Source: Sphingomonas pituitosa NBRC 102491
GTDB lineage: Bacteria; Pseudomonadota; Alphaproteobacteria; Sphingomonadales; Sphingomonadaceae
Assembly (NCBI RefSeq): GCF_001598435.1
Contig: NZ_BCYY01000002.1
Coordinates: forward strand, 372,001-436,000
Reading direction: 5' to 3'
DNA: 64,000 bases
Position numbers and translations under genes: made by a program. The notes under the pieces are model-generated. The model did not search any database. It was given only the letters and a program-made list of their open reading frames with translations, and had not been told where the DNA came from. Positions 16,261-24,562 of the stretch are shown here, piece by piece. The stretch's first letter is position 1. Each line of letters opens with the position of its first letter.

Positions 16261-17433
16261 TCATCCGCGCGAAATTCTCACAGCCTCCTCCGGCGTCGTC
16301 ATCCCTGCCCTCGCCAGCGCCCGCGCGGCGGACCCGAGATTGGGTGTGCGGACAAAAGCATGTCGCGCGAGAATCGCCGCATCGCCCCCGTCGTTCACCA
16401 GCCGCCGAATCGTCGCGTCGCCACGGATCGATTCGAACACGCCGATCTGGCCGACGAAGCCGGTGCCTTCGCACGCCGCGCACCCGGCCGACGCATAGAC
16501 GATCGCTCCAGGATCGAAGCCGAGCAGCGCCGAAACCGATCCCGTGGCCTGTACCGGCTCCCGGCAGTCGGCACACAGCCGCCGGACGAGGCGCTGCGCC
16601 AGCACCAGGCCCAGCGCGGAGGCGAGGTGGAATGCCTCCACACGCCACTGCCGCATCTGCTGGATTGCCGCCACGGCATCTCCGGCCTCCACGCCGGCCA
16701 GTACCAGCCGCCCCGCCTGGGCCGCCTGCACGGCGGCGGCAGCGCCAGCACGATCCTCCAGCGAATCGATCATCAGCACGTCGAAATCCTGGTCGATCCC
16801 CGCCCGCAGCGCTTCGCCGGCGGGCACCGCCCCCGCATCGGCCCAGGTCACGCCGAGCATGTCGGGCGTGACTCCGGTCGCCAGCGCCAGTCCCGGCCGG
16901 GTGCGGGACACCGCGAGCGTCAGCAAAGTCCGCAGCGTGGTGCTGCGGCCATGGCCTGCGGGAGCGGCTACCAGTACCAGCCCCGAGCGCTCCAACACCG
17001 CGCGCGCATCGTTCGCCAGCACCGCGCTCATCCCGAGCGCTTCGAGCTCGCGATGTCCCGGCTGGCGCGGCGAGCGGCGAAGAACGACGCGATGCCCCCG
17101 CACCACCGGCAGCAGGAACACGTCGAGCAGCTCACCGGCCCAGCGCAGCGTGCCGTGTTGTACCGTGGGCGCGGAAGTCGACAGCCCGGCAGCGGCCGCG
17201 ACTTGCGCGAGCAACGCATCGCCTTCGCCAGGCGATAGTTCACGAAAGGGATGGATAAGCCCGGAAGCGCGGAAGAAGAGCGAGGCGCCGTGCGCGCTTG
17301 GCTCGATATGCAGGTGCGATACCTCGAGCTGCGCCGCTTCTGCGAGCAGGGCATCGAGATCCAGCGACCCGCATTTTCCCGCACGCATGGCGTCACCCGC
17401 CGTCCGGGCATGCTGTTCGACGGTGATGGGCAT
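16261..17433 (-). CDS. Degenerate GspE/PilB-type secretion ATPase homologue
   Basis: A 390-residue protein with the layout of the C-terminal half of type II secretion/type IV pilus ATPases: an N2-like domain (SHLHIEPSAHGASLFFRASG at 39-58), the P-loop region, and the zinc tetracysteine C287-x2-C290 ... C318-x2-C321. The catalytic residues are altered. Walker A reads APAGHGRS (158-165) with Arg instead of Lys, the Walker B segment reads DVLMIDSLED with no conserved Glu-Ile-Arg-Asp, and the His box reads GRLVLAGVEAGDA. It probably cannot hydrolyse ATP. It stands alone without other gsp/pil genes and may have a structural or regulatory role, or be decaying. Confidence 0.8.
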   Translation of the reverse strand: MPITVEQHARTAGDAMRAGKCGSLDLDALLAEAAQLEVSHLHIEPSAHGASLFFRASGLIHPFRELSPGEGDALLAQVAAAAGLSTSAPTVQHGTLRWAGELLDVFLLPVVRGHRVVLRRSPRQPGHRELEALGMSAVLANDARAVLERSGLVLVAAPAGHGRSTTLRTLLTLAVSRTRPGLALATGVTPDMLGVTWADAGAVPAGEALRAGIDQDFDVLMIDSLEDRAGAAAAVQAAQAGRLVLAGVEAGDAVAAIQQMRQWRVEAFHLASALGLVLAQRLVRRLCADCREPVQATGSVSALLGFDPGAIVYASAGCAACEGTGFVGQIGVFESIRGDATIRRLVNDGGDAAILARHAFVRTPNLGSAARALARAGMTTPEEAVRISRG

Positions 17434-17473
17434 TACCGGTCCCCCCTGCTGGACGCTATCGCGCTACGCAGGC

Positions 17474-17504
17474 TTTGTGACGTTCGACCTGCAGATTTGT
17501 GACG
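17474..17504. promoter_or_regulatory. Direct repeat between the GspE-like and oxygenase genes
   Basis: Two perfect copies of TTTGTGACG (17474-17482 and 17496-17504) lie 22 bp apart, about two helical turns, in the 121-bp space between divergent genes. Equal-face spacing suggests a tandem protein-binding site. No regulator can be named. Confidence 0.35.
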
Positions 17505-17554
17505 GTCGTGCGTCATGCTGGCGCAGTTCGCCCTGTTTTGGCAGAAGCGCCGCC

Positions 17555-18220
17555 ATGCATGCGTCTATTCTTCCCTCGCTGGGCAGCGGCCATCCATCCG
17601 AACCCGTGGTACAGCGCATCCTTTCCTTCCCCGGCGTGCAGAAAGTGCCAAGTCCGAAGGTAACGCTGTTCATGGTCCGCAGCTTCCTCGATGCGGCGCA
17701 GTGCCAGGCGCTGATGGCGCGGATCGACGAGCAGCGGCGGCCCTCCACGCTCGCCAATGCCGGCGACGATTATGCCTTCCGCACCAGCGAGACCTGCGAC
17801 CTGGCAGCGGACGACCCGCTGGCGATCGACCTCAAGGCCAGGATCCTTGCCTTTATCGGCCTCGATCCCGCCCATGCCGAACCCATGCAGGGCCAGCGCT
17901 ATGCCGTCGGCCAGGAATTCAAGGCACATACCGACTATTTCGATCCGGGCAGCGCCGACTTCGACAAATATTGCAGTGTTGCGGGCCAGCGCACCTGGAC
18001 GGTGATGCTGTACCTGAACGCGGTGGAAGCGGGCGGAGCGACGCGCTTCAAGGCGATCGACAAGCTCATCCAGCCCGAGGCGGGCAAGCTGCTCGCCTGG
18101 AACAATCTGCGGCCCGACGGCAGCGTGAACCCGGCGACGATCCACCACGCAATGAAGGTGCGTGCCGGCACGAAATACGTCATCACCCAGTGGTTCCGCG
18201 AGCGCCCCTGGGGCTGGTGA
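17555..18220 (+). CDS. 2OG-Fe(II) oxygenase, prolyl 4-hydroxylase type
   Basis: A 221-residue member of the 2-oxoglutarate/Fe(II) dioxygenase family with the P4H-alpha layout. The iron triad is H125-x-D127 (AHTDYFDPG) and a distal histidine at 197/198 (TIHHAMKV), and K207 is placed to bind the 2-oxoglutarate carboxylate. Such enzymes hydroxylate prolyl or other residues in proteins. No signal peptide, so cytoplasmic. The start ATG at 17555 gives an N-terminal extension before the core fold at about residue 37 (VTLFMVRSFLD); a start at the inner methionine is also possible. Divergent from the GspE-like gene. Confidence 0.88.
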   Translation: MHASILPSLGSGHPSEPVVQRILSFPGVQKVPSPKVTLFMVRSFLDAAQCQALMARIDEQRRPSTLANAGDDYAFRTSETCDLAADDPLAIDLKARILAFIGLDPAHAEPMQGQRYAVGQEFKAHTDYFDPGSADFDKYCSVAGQRTWTVMLYLNAVEAGGATRFKAIDKLIQPEAGKLLAWNNLRPDGSVNPATIHHAMKVRAGTKYVITQWFRERPWGW

Positions 18221-18221
18221 A

Positions 18222-18245
18222 GCCCGGAGGACATCGCCTCCGGGC
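18222..18245. terminator. Hairpin between convergent genes
   Basis: Perfect 9-bp stem GCCCGGAGG/CCTCCGGGC with a 6-base loop, directly after the oxygenase stop and before the end of the opposing TonB receptor gene. Symmetric, so it could serve both strands. No T-run. Confidence 0.45.
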
Positions 18246-18269
18246 CAGAACCGGGCAGCACCCGCGGGA

Positions 18270-21047
18270 TCAGAAGGTCGTGCTCAGCCCGATGCTCAGG
18301 GTGCGCCCCTGGATATAGCGGTTGGCATAGACGATCTTGCCGCTGTCGAAGGTCTGGCGTTCGTTGAAGCGGGTGCGGGTGAGGTTTCGTCCCTCCAGCT
18401 TCAGCTCGAACGCCGCACCGCCGATCTCGAAACCCTGCCGCGCCACGATGTCGAAGCGGATGCCCGGCCGCTCGATCACGTCCGGCTGGAAGCCGGTGCC
18501 CGAAAGGTTCGAGGGGCCGCGATTGGTCACGCGGTCGCTCGCATAGTTGAACAGGAAGGTCAGCTGCGACAGCCGGGTGGTATCCTCCAGGCTGAGCTGC
18601 AGGTTCAGCAGGTGATCCGACTGGCCGGTCAGCGGCGCGCCGTCGCGGAACTGCAGCGCGGCCGGGCCGAAGCCCGCGGGGCAGGCGCCGATCGTCTGGT
18701 TGAGCACGTTCGGCGCGCAGCTGCCGTCGGCGGTGATCTTCGAATGGGTATAGGTGTAGTTGGCGATCGCGGTGATCCGGCGATTGGCGAAGAAATCGCC
18801 CTTCAGCCCCTGCAGCGGGATGTGCTTCTGCACCTCCACCTCGCCGCCGTACAGCGTCGCCTTGGGCAGGTTGGTGAAGCCGGTCTGCAGCCGGTCGTCG
18901 GCGCCGGTGTAGAAGCCGACCTGCTCGATCGGGTTCAGGATGCGCTTGTAGAAGCCGGCCAGCGTGAAGCGCTGATCGCGCGCGAAGAACCATTCGTAGC
19001 GCGCCTCGAGATTGTCGAGCTTCGAATCGCGCAGCAGCGGGTTGCCGAAGAACAGGCGGTCCGAATCCGGATCGCGGAACTGCTGCGGCGCCAGCTCGCG
19101 GAACTGCGGGCGCGAGATCGTCTTGGCGTAGCTGCCGCGCAGCTGCATGTCCGGCGCGAAATTCCAGGTGAGCGTGAGCGCCGGCAGCCAGTAATCGTTG
19201 TTCAGGCGGGTACCGGTGGTACCGATCGGCGTGACCGACTGCCTGGCCTTTTCATACCGGACGCCGCCGACCACCCGCAGGCTGTCGATCGCGCTGGTTT
19301 CGGCCTGCAGATACCCCGCATGGATGCGCAGCCCGGCATCATAGGCATAGGCACCCAGCGGCGTGTTGAACTGCAGCTGAATGGTGCACGCGCCGGTGCC
19401 GACCTGCGGACAGGCATTGTTCACCACGTCCGGGCTCAGCAGATAGTCCGGGCGCAGCAGGTTGTAGGGATAACCCGGCGCGGTGCCGCCGCCGACGCTG
19501 GTCTGATAGTTGAACTGGAGCCGCCGCGAGAAGCGCTTCGTGTCCGAATAATAATAGCCGGTCGAAAGCGTCAGCGGGATCGCGTCGGGCAGCGTGTAGG
19601 TCAGGTCGCCCTGCCCGGTCCACAGGTTCTCGTTGAGGTCCGAGAAGATGATCGATGCGAAGGGCGAGAAGCGCTGCGTCACCTGATAGGCGCCGTCGCA
19701 CTGGAATCCGGTCGCGCCGTTGCCGCCGTCATAGCTGATCGGCTGGCCGGTGGTGGTGCGGTTGGAGCAGAGATAGTCGAACTGGCGCTCATAGGGCGCG
19801 TTGCGCTTCGAATTGGCATAGGCGCCGCGCAGGTCCAGCTTCACGCCGTCCAGCGGGCGGAACTCGCCCACCGCCTGGGTCTCGAACAGCTCGCGCTGGA
19901 ACCAGTTGGTGTTCTGCTGGAAGCGCAGGCCGCTGGCATTGTTGTACACCTCGGCCGCCGAACCGCGCCCCTGCTTCAGCACGTCGCGGATATAGACGTT
20001 GGTGAGCCGGATCGTGTTCTCGCCAAAGGCATAGCCCAGGCCGAGCAGCGCATTGCCGACGACGCGGTTGTCGGTGAGCAGCGTGCGATAGTCGTTGCGC
20101 AGGTCCCCCTGCGCGTTGACGCTGTCCTGCTGCGTGATCAGGCGCGTGCGCCAGGTGTTGCTGTACCCGACCGAGGCGACCAGCCCGAGCTGGTCCGAAC
20201 CGAAATCGAGCGCGCCGCCGCCGCTGATCTCCGCCGACCAGTTTGCCGGCAGCTGCGCATTGCGCTGGAGCAGCGTGGTCGATGCGTTGGACAGCTGCAG
20301 CACCTGCTCGGCCGGGATGATCCCCGAGCCGCCCGGCGCGGCGCGGATGAAATCGGGCACCGTGCGCGTGCCGTCGTCGAAGCCCAGCCAGTCGTGCTTG
20401 CCGCCATAATAGGTGTAGCCGAGTTCGCTCGTCGTCATGTCGTCGGCCGCCAGCGAGCCGCCGAAAGTGAGGAAGTCCTTCTTCGGGATCGCCTTGGTGG
20501 TCAGATTGATCACGCCGCCGCCGAACTCGCCCGGATAGTTCACCGAATAGGTCTTCTGGACGAGCGCCGAGCCGACGATCGTGGTCGGGAAGATGTCGAG
20601 CGGCACGGAGCGGCGGAGCGGCTCCGGGCTCGGCAGCGGCGAGCCGTTGAGCAACGACGAGGAGTAGCGGTCGCCGAGGCCGCGGACATAGACGAAGCCG
20701 CCGCCGACGACGCTGAGGCCGGTCACGCGGCTGAGCGCGCCGGCAATGTCGCCCTCGCCGGTGCGGGCGATGTCGTCGCTCGACAGGACGGAGACGACCT
20801 GCGGCGTCGCGCGCACCACGTTCGGGATATGGCGGCCGGTGACGACGATCTCCGCCGGCACCTGGCCGTCGAAGCCGGGCGCCGAGACCTCCACCGGCGG
20901 CTGCGCGTCCTGCGCCGGCGCCGTCTCCTGCGCAGCGGGTCCGGGCGTGGTCGGCGTCGGCGCGGCGTTGCTCTGGGCGAGCGCCGCGGCCGGCACCAGC
21001 TGGGACGTCAGAAGAAGAAGCGTGGCATAGGCGTGGCGTCGCTGCAT
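18270..21047 (-). CDS. TonB-dependent outer-membrane receptor
   Basis: A 925-residue outer-membrane receptor. A signal peptide ends near residue 24 (PAAALAQ), a Pro/Ala-rich spacer follows, and the TonB-box-like run AEIVVTGRHIP leads into the plug (SVLSSDDIARTGEGDIAGAL) with the marker VYVRGLGDRYSSSLLNG. The barrel ends in the aromatic terminus LSIGLSTTF. It imports a large substrate using TonB energy. It is the second gene after the lipoprotein at 21134-22735, with 86 bases and a hairpin between them. The marker GLGDRY is typical of a sphingomonad/Bacteroidetes receptor type paired with a beta-helix lipoprotein. Substrate unknown. Confidence 0.9.
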   Translation of the reverse strand: MQRRHAYATLLLLTSQLVPAAALAQSNAAPTPTTPGPAAQETAPAQDAQPPVEVSAPGFDGQVPAEIVVTGRHIPNVVRATPQVVSVLSSDDIARTGEGDIAGALSRVTGLSVVGGGFVYVRGLGDRYSSSLLNGSPLPSPEPLRRSVPLDIFPTTIVGSALVQKTYSVNYPGEFGGGVINLTTKAIPKKDFLTFGGSLAADDMTTSELGYTYYGGKHDWLGFDDGTRTVPDFIRAAPGGSGIIPAEQVLQLSNASTTLLQRNAQLPANWSAEISGGGALDFGSDQLGLVASVGYSNTWRTRLITQQDSVNAQGDLRNDYRTLLTDNRVVGNALLGLGYAFGENTIRLTNVYIRDVLKQGRGSAAEVYNNASGLRFQQNTNWFQRELFETQAVGEFRPLDGVKLDLRGAYANSKRNAPYERQFDYLCSNRTTTGQPISYDGGNGATGFQCDGAYQVTQRFSPFASIIFSDLNENLWTGQGDLTYTLPDAIPLTLSTGYYYSDTKRFSRRLQFNYQTSVGGGTAPGYPYNLLRPDYLLSPDVVNNACPQVGTGACTIQLQFNTPLGAYAYDAGLRIHAGYLQAETSAIDSLRVVGGVRYEKARQSVTPIGTTGTRLNNDYWLPALTLTWNFAPDMQLRGSYAKTISRPQFRELAPQQFRDPDSDRLFFGNPLLRDSKLDNLEARYEWFFARDQRFTLAGFYKRILNPIEQVGFYTGADDRLQTGFTNLPKATLYGGEVEVQKHIPLQGLKGDFFANRRITAIANYTYTHSKITADGSCAPNVLNQTIGACPAGFGPAALQFRDGAPLTGQSDHLLNLQLSLEDTTRLSQLTFLFNYASDRVTNRGPSNLSGTGFQPDVIERPGIRFDIVARQGFEIGGAAFELKLEGRNLTRTRFNERQTFDSGKIVYANRYIQGRTLSIGLSTTF

Positions 21048-21080
21048 GGCCGTGTCATCCAGTCTAGAAGTACGTGCGAT

Positions 21081-21109
21081 GCCGGGGCGGTGGCGCGCAC
21101 CACCCCGGC
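21081..21109 (-). promoter_or_regulatory. Intercistronic hairpin between lipoprotein and receptor genes
   Basis: A 12-bp stem with one mismatch (GCCGGGGCGGTG / CACCACCCCGGC) and a 5-base loop in the 86-base gap. With no T-run it more likely protects the upstream mRNA or lowers receptor expression relative to the lipoprotein than ends transcription fully. Confidence 0.45.
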
Positions 21110-21133
21110 ACGGGTTCGCGTGCGTCGGCGGCC

Positions 21134-22735
21134 TCAGCGGCCGTTGCAGGCGAAGAACACCGAGTTGAACACCGGCGGGCCCTGGTCCTGCAGCGCGTCG
21201 TTCTTCGCCCGGATGGTCGAACGGTCGGTCGCGCTCGTCTCGCCCGCGATCAGGTTGACGCAGGCAACGCCCGACGGCGTCTTCACCACGCCGTTGACGA
21301 AGGTCATGTCGGCACCGCCGCGCAGGCGGATCGCGGCCGGTGCGATCGCCGTCTGGAGGAAGGTGAAGTTGGCGTAGCGGCCCCAGGTGCGCGGCAGCAG
21401 ATCCTCGGCGTTGTTCGAGTCGATCTCGGTCGAGAAGGAGTCGGCGGTCGCGCCCGACACCTTCTGCGCCGCGATCATGAACTGCATGAAACCGCGCCAG
21501 CCATTGTCGACGTCGAAGCCGTCATCGTCCGCGCCGGTCACCGCGATATACTTGATGTTCGCGGCGCCGCCGAAGATCTCGATGCCGTCATCGGCCGAGT
21601 TGTGGCTCTGGATGTGATCGAGCACCGTGCCCGAGCCGACGCCGCCCAGCGTCAGGCCCTGCAGCTCGTTGCCGTCCGAGATGGCGATGCCCGAATAGCG
21701 GATCTGGACATAGGACATCTGGCCGCTGTTATCGGCATCGTCGGTCCCGCCATAGAAGCGGCCGGTGACGCCTTCGATCGCCTGCTGGCACGGCGTCGGG
21801 TTGCTGCCGCCCGTGCCGGTGGCGCAAACCGCCGTGCGTGCGCGGCCGAGCAGGATGATGCCGCCCCACTGGCCCTGGGTCGCATCGCTGACGCCGTTGT
21901 TCGCCAGATTCTGCTGCGAGGTGAAGACGATCGGCGCGTCGCGGGTGCCGACCGCCTGGATCTTCGAACCGCGATTGACGAGCAGCAGGTCGTTGGTCGA
22001 TTCGCTCGAGTCCGCGGCGATGACCACGCCGGCGGCGATCGTCAGCGTCACCCCGGCACCGCCGGTCGCGCCCTGATCGGTGCCGACCTCGGTCTGGCCG
22101 CGCAGGCGATAGAAGACGCCCGCGATCTTCGGCAGCGAAAGATCGGTGGTGATCGCGGCAGGCAGGCGGCAGGCGCGGAAGGTCTGGACCAGGCCGTCAT
22201 CGATCGTGCCCGTCGGGCAGGTCGCGGTCGAACCGCCGGTGCCGACCGCCGGCACAGCGGTGCAGGCCGCGCCGGTGCCGCCGAAGTTCGCGGTGGTGGA
22301 GTTGCAGGTCCACTGCTGGAAGGACGTGTCGGTCGGGCCGTTCAGCGCACCGACATAGTTGGTGCTGGTGAAGAAGCTGCCCAGCGACGAGGGATCGAGC
22401 GCCGTCGTCAGCGACGTCGCGCTCGCCGGGAACAGGCCGCTGAGGCCGGTGCTTGTGCCGTTCACGTTGTTGTTGGTGCCGGCCTTCACCAGCGCGAGCT
22501 GTTCGTCCGCGGTGATCGCGATGCCGTTGACGGTCGTCTGCGCCGCGAACTGCGCGGCGGTGATGTCGGCCGTGGGTGCCGGGGTCGGCACGGGGGTCGG
22601 CGTCGGCGTCGGCGCGACGATCACGACGCTGCCCGCGCCCGGCGATGCCACATTGTCCGCGCCGTTGCAGGCGGAGAGAGCCGCAGTGGCGGCGGTCGTC
22701 AGGAACAGTTGGCCGTAGCGCTTGAAGCTCGCCAT
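21134..22735 (-). CDS. Secreted lipoprotein with beta-helix-like domain, partner of a TonB receptor
   Basis: A 533-residue exported lipoprotein: signal 1-22 with lipobox ALSAC23, then a proline/threonine tether (PTPTPTPVPTPAPT at 43-56). The rest is Gly/Asn/Asp-rich with repeat-like turns typical of a right-handed beta helix, e.g. GSKIQAVGTRDAPIVFTS, GQWGGIILLGRA, SHNSADDGIEIFGG and TGADDDGFDVDNG. Similar proteins are encoded beside TonB receptors in Bacteroidetes and proteobacteria and are thought to sit at the cell surface as substrate-capturing partners. It is the first gene of the two-gene operon, so it is likely made in excess of the receptor. Ligand unknown. Confidence 0.82.
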   Translation of the reverse strand: MASFKRYGQLFLTTAATAALSACNGADNVASPGAGSVVIVAPTPTPTPVPTPAPTADITAAQFAAQTTVNGIAITADEQLALVKAGTNNNVNGTSTGLSGLFPASATSLTTALDPSSLGSFFTSTNYVGALNGPTDTSFQQWTCNSTTANFGGTGAACTAVPAVGTGGSTATCPTGTIDDGLVQTFRACRLPAAITTDLSLPKIAGVFYRLRGQTEVGTDQGATGGAGVTLTIAAGVVIAADSSESTNDLLLVNRGSKIQAVGTRDAPIVFTSQQNLANNGVSDATQGQWGGIILLGRARTAVCATGTGGSNPTPCQQAIEGVTGRFYGGTDDADNSGQMSYVQIRYSGIAISDGNELQGLTLGGVGSGTVLDHIQSHNSADDGIEIFGGAANIKYIAVTGADDDGFDVDNGWRGFMQFMIAAQKVSGATADSFSTEIDSNNAEDLLPRTWGRYANFTFLQTAIAPAAIRLRGGADMTFVNGVVKTPSGVACVNLIAGETSATDRSTIRAKNDALQDQGPPVFNSVFFACNGR

Positions 22736-22921
22736 CGCGCAATATCTCCCGTCATTCGTTGCAAAGCGGGCGCTTGGCGATGCGTTGCGATGCCCCTCTT
22801 GCGCCCGAGCCGGGCCCTAGACGGCGGAAATGACTCGATCATGCGGTTACGATGACAAGTGCGCGACAGGTTTATAGCAGTTTGATGACAGTGCAGGCCT
22901 GCGCCCTGCTTTCCCCTGCCG

Positions 22922-23812
22922 TCACAGCCCGGCGGTAAGGACCACGCCGATGCATACCGCCAGCCCGGCGATGGCCTGGCGCAGGCTCAGCGCTTCGCGG
23001 AACAGGCGGTGCCCGGCCACCGCGGCAATCGGCATCTCGATCACACCCAGCGACCGGACCGCCGCCGCCGGCGCCAGGTTGAGCGCGAAGAACCAGCCGG
23101 AGGAAGCCAGCGCGCCGAACAGGCCGGCACCAAGCGATCCGCGCCAGCCGGCGATCACCGCCCGCAGCGCCGCGGGATCGCGCCAGAGAAGGAAGGCGAC
23201 AAGGCCCACCGTCTGTACCGCCTGCACCAGCGTGACGCTGGTCATCGCCGCGAAGAAGGGATGGGCCGGCTCCAGCGCGAGACCGGCATGACGAAAGCCG
23301 TTGAGCGCGAGGCCGAAGAGCAGGCCGGACAGCGTGCCGAACACCACACCGGGCCACAGCCGCCCCTCCCCGCCGACGTCGCGCGGCCAGACCAGCACTG
23401 CCAGGCCGGCCGTGGTCACCCCGACTCCCAGCCAGCCGAGCGGGCTGAGCGTGTCGCCGAACACCAGCAGGCCGGCCAGCGCGGCGAGCGGTACCGAGCT
23501 CTGCTGCAGCGCGGTTCCCACCGCGAAGCCGGCATGGTGCATGGCCTGGAGCAGCGCGGCGGTAGCCAGCACCTGCGCCAGCGCGCCGAGCAGCGCCGGC
23601 CACCAGAACGCCCAGCCGAGTTGCGGGTGCAGGTGATCGGGGCCGACGGCAAGGATGGCGCCGAGCATCAGCGCGGTCGAGAAGGGCAGGCCGAACAGGA
23701 AGCGTACCAGCGTCGCGCCCCAGGGCCCGCTCGATGCCATCATGCCGCGCTGGAAGGCGTTGCGCGCCACCTGGAATGCCGCCGCCGCAACCGTCGCCCC
23801 TGCCCACAACAT
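22922..23812 (-). CDS. EamA/DMT family transporter
   Basis: A 296-residue inner-membrane protein with about ten hydrophobic helices in two repeats of five, the layout of the drug/metabolite transporter superfamily. The second repeat contains SSGWFFALNLAPAAAVRSLG and IEMPIAAVAGHRLFREALS, matching the conserved end of EamA domains. The ATG at 23812 is the first in frame that precedes the first helix. Substrate cannot be inferred; the family exports amino acids, sugars or other metabolites. It is a single gene, 135 bases downstream of tRNA-Val on the same strand. Confidence 0.85.
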   Translation of the reverse strand: MLWAGATVAAAAFQVARNAFQRGMMASSGPWGATLVRFLFGLPFSTALMLGAILAVGPDHLHPQLGWAFWWPALLGALAQVLATAALLQAMHHAGFAVGTALQQSSVPLAALAGLLVFGDTLSPLGWLGVGVTTAGLAVLVWPRDVGGEGRLWPGVVFGTLSGLLFGLALNGFRHAGLALEPAHPFFAAMTSVTLVQAVQTVGLVAFLLWRDPAALRAVIAGWRGSLGAGLFGALASSGWFFALNLAPAAAVRSLGVIEMPIAAVAGHRLFREALSLRQAIAGLAVCIGVVLTAGL

Positions 23813-23905
23813 CGCTACCGTCTCCTCCGCGCCCCTGCACGGCGACCAGCGAGACCGGCAATCGGGATGGGCGTGCGCCTATCCCGCGCCGGCGCGTCGG
23901 GCAAC

Positions 23906-23937
23906 GAAAAAGCCCGCCGGACCGGGGTCCGACGGGC
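23906..23937 (-). terminator. Rho-independent terminator of tRNA-Val
   Basis: On the minus strand an 11-bp stem (AGCCCGTCGGA / TCCGGCGGGCT, one G-U pair) with a 6-base loop is followed by TTTTTC. It starts ten bases after the tRNA-Val CCA end. Confidence 0.88.
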
Positions 23938-23946
23938 TTCTCTACA

Positions 23947-24021
23947 TGGTGGGCGCGGCTGGGATTGAACCAGCGACCCCTGCGGTGTGAACACAGTGCT
24001 CTACCACTGAGCTACGCGCCC
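23947..24021 (-). tRNA. tRNA-Val (CAC)
   Basis: A 75-base cloverleaf: acceptor GGGCGCG/CGCGCCC, D arm AGCTCAGTGG, anticodon stem CTGTG/CGCAG around loop TTCACAC with anticodon CAC, T loop GGTTCAATCCC, and encoded CCA. It is followed at once by a strong intrinsic terminator. Confidence 0.95.
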
Positions 24022-24131
24022 ATTGGCCTGTGGGTGAAACCCTGCGGCCGAAACGGGAAGCGGGCCTTTACGGTGCCGATGCGGGCCTGTCCAGCCCCGT
24101 TCCGCACCCTGCCCGCAAATTTTTTCGGTGC

Positions 24132-24404
24132 TTAGTTGACCGAATCCTTCAGCACCTTGCCCGGCTTGAACTTGGGCTGGTTCGAAGCCTTGATGGTCAT
24201 TTCCTCGCCGGTGCGCGGGTTTCGGCCGGTCGAAGCCTTGCGCTTGCTGACCGAAAAGGTGCCGAAGCCGACGAGACGGACTTCGTCGCCCTTCTTGAGC
24301 GCGCCGGTGATCACGTCGAACACCGCTTCGACGGCCTTTACCGCGTCGCCCTTGGCCAGGCCCGATACGTCAGCGACCTGACCGATCAGCTCTTGCTTGT
24401 TCAT
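24132..24404 (-). CDS. hup: Histone-like DNA-binding protein HU
   Basis: A 90-residue nucleoid protein of exact HU size. It has the N-terminal MNKQELIGQVAD, the core VRLVGFGTFSVSKRKA and the DNA-binding arm GRNPRTGEEM. HU dimers bend and wrap DNA. It lies downstream of lon on the same strand with 158 bases between them, the common proteobacterial lon-hup order, where the HU gene is usually called hupB. Confidence 0.96.
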   Translation of the reverse strand: MNKQELIGQVADVSGLAKGDAVKAVEAVFDVITGALKKGDEVRLVGFGTFSVSKRKASTGRNPRTGEEMTIKASNQPKFKPGKVLKDSVN

Positions 24405-24562
24405 GCTGGTGCAAACCCCCTGAAACTGTGCGGGATACCGCGTTTGATATGATGGATAGCCGAATGAGTCGCGGCGGCTGCGCTTTACGTGCGAGTCAGC
24501 ACGGGCGAGCCGCCGGAGTCAAAGTCTTTCGGACGGAATTGCGTCAGAAAAGTTACGGCTTG

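Noticed and set aside
18162..21377. A 1071-codon open frame opposite the TonB receptor
   Set aside because: Arg/Val/Glu-rich sequence with no domain; a by-product of high GC third positions in the receptor gene on the other strand.
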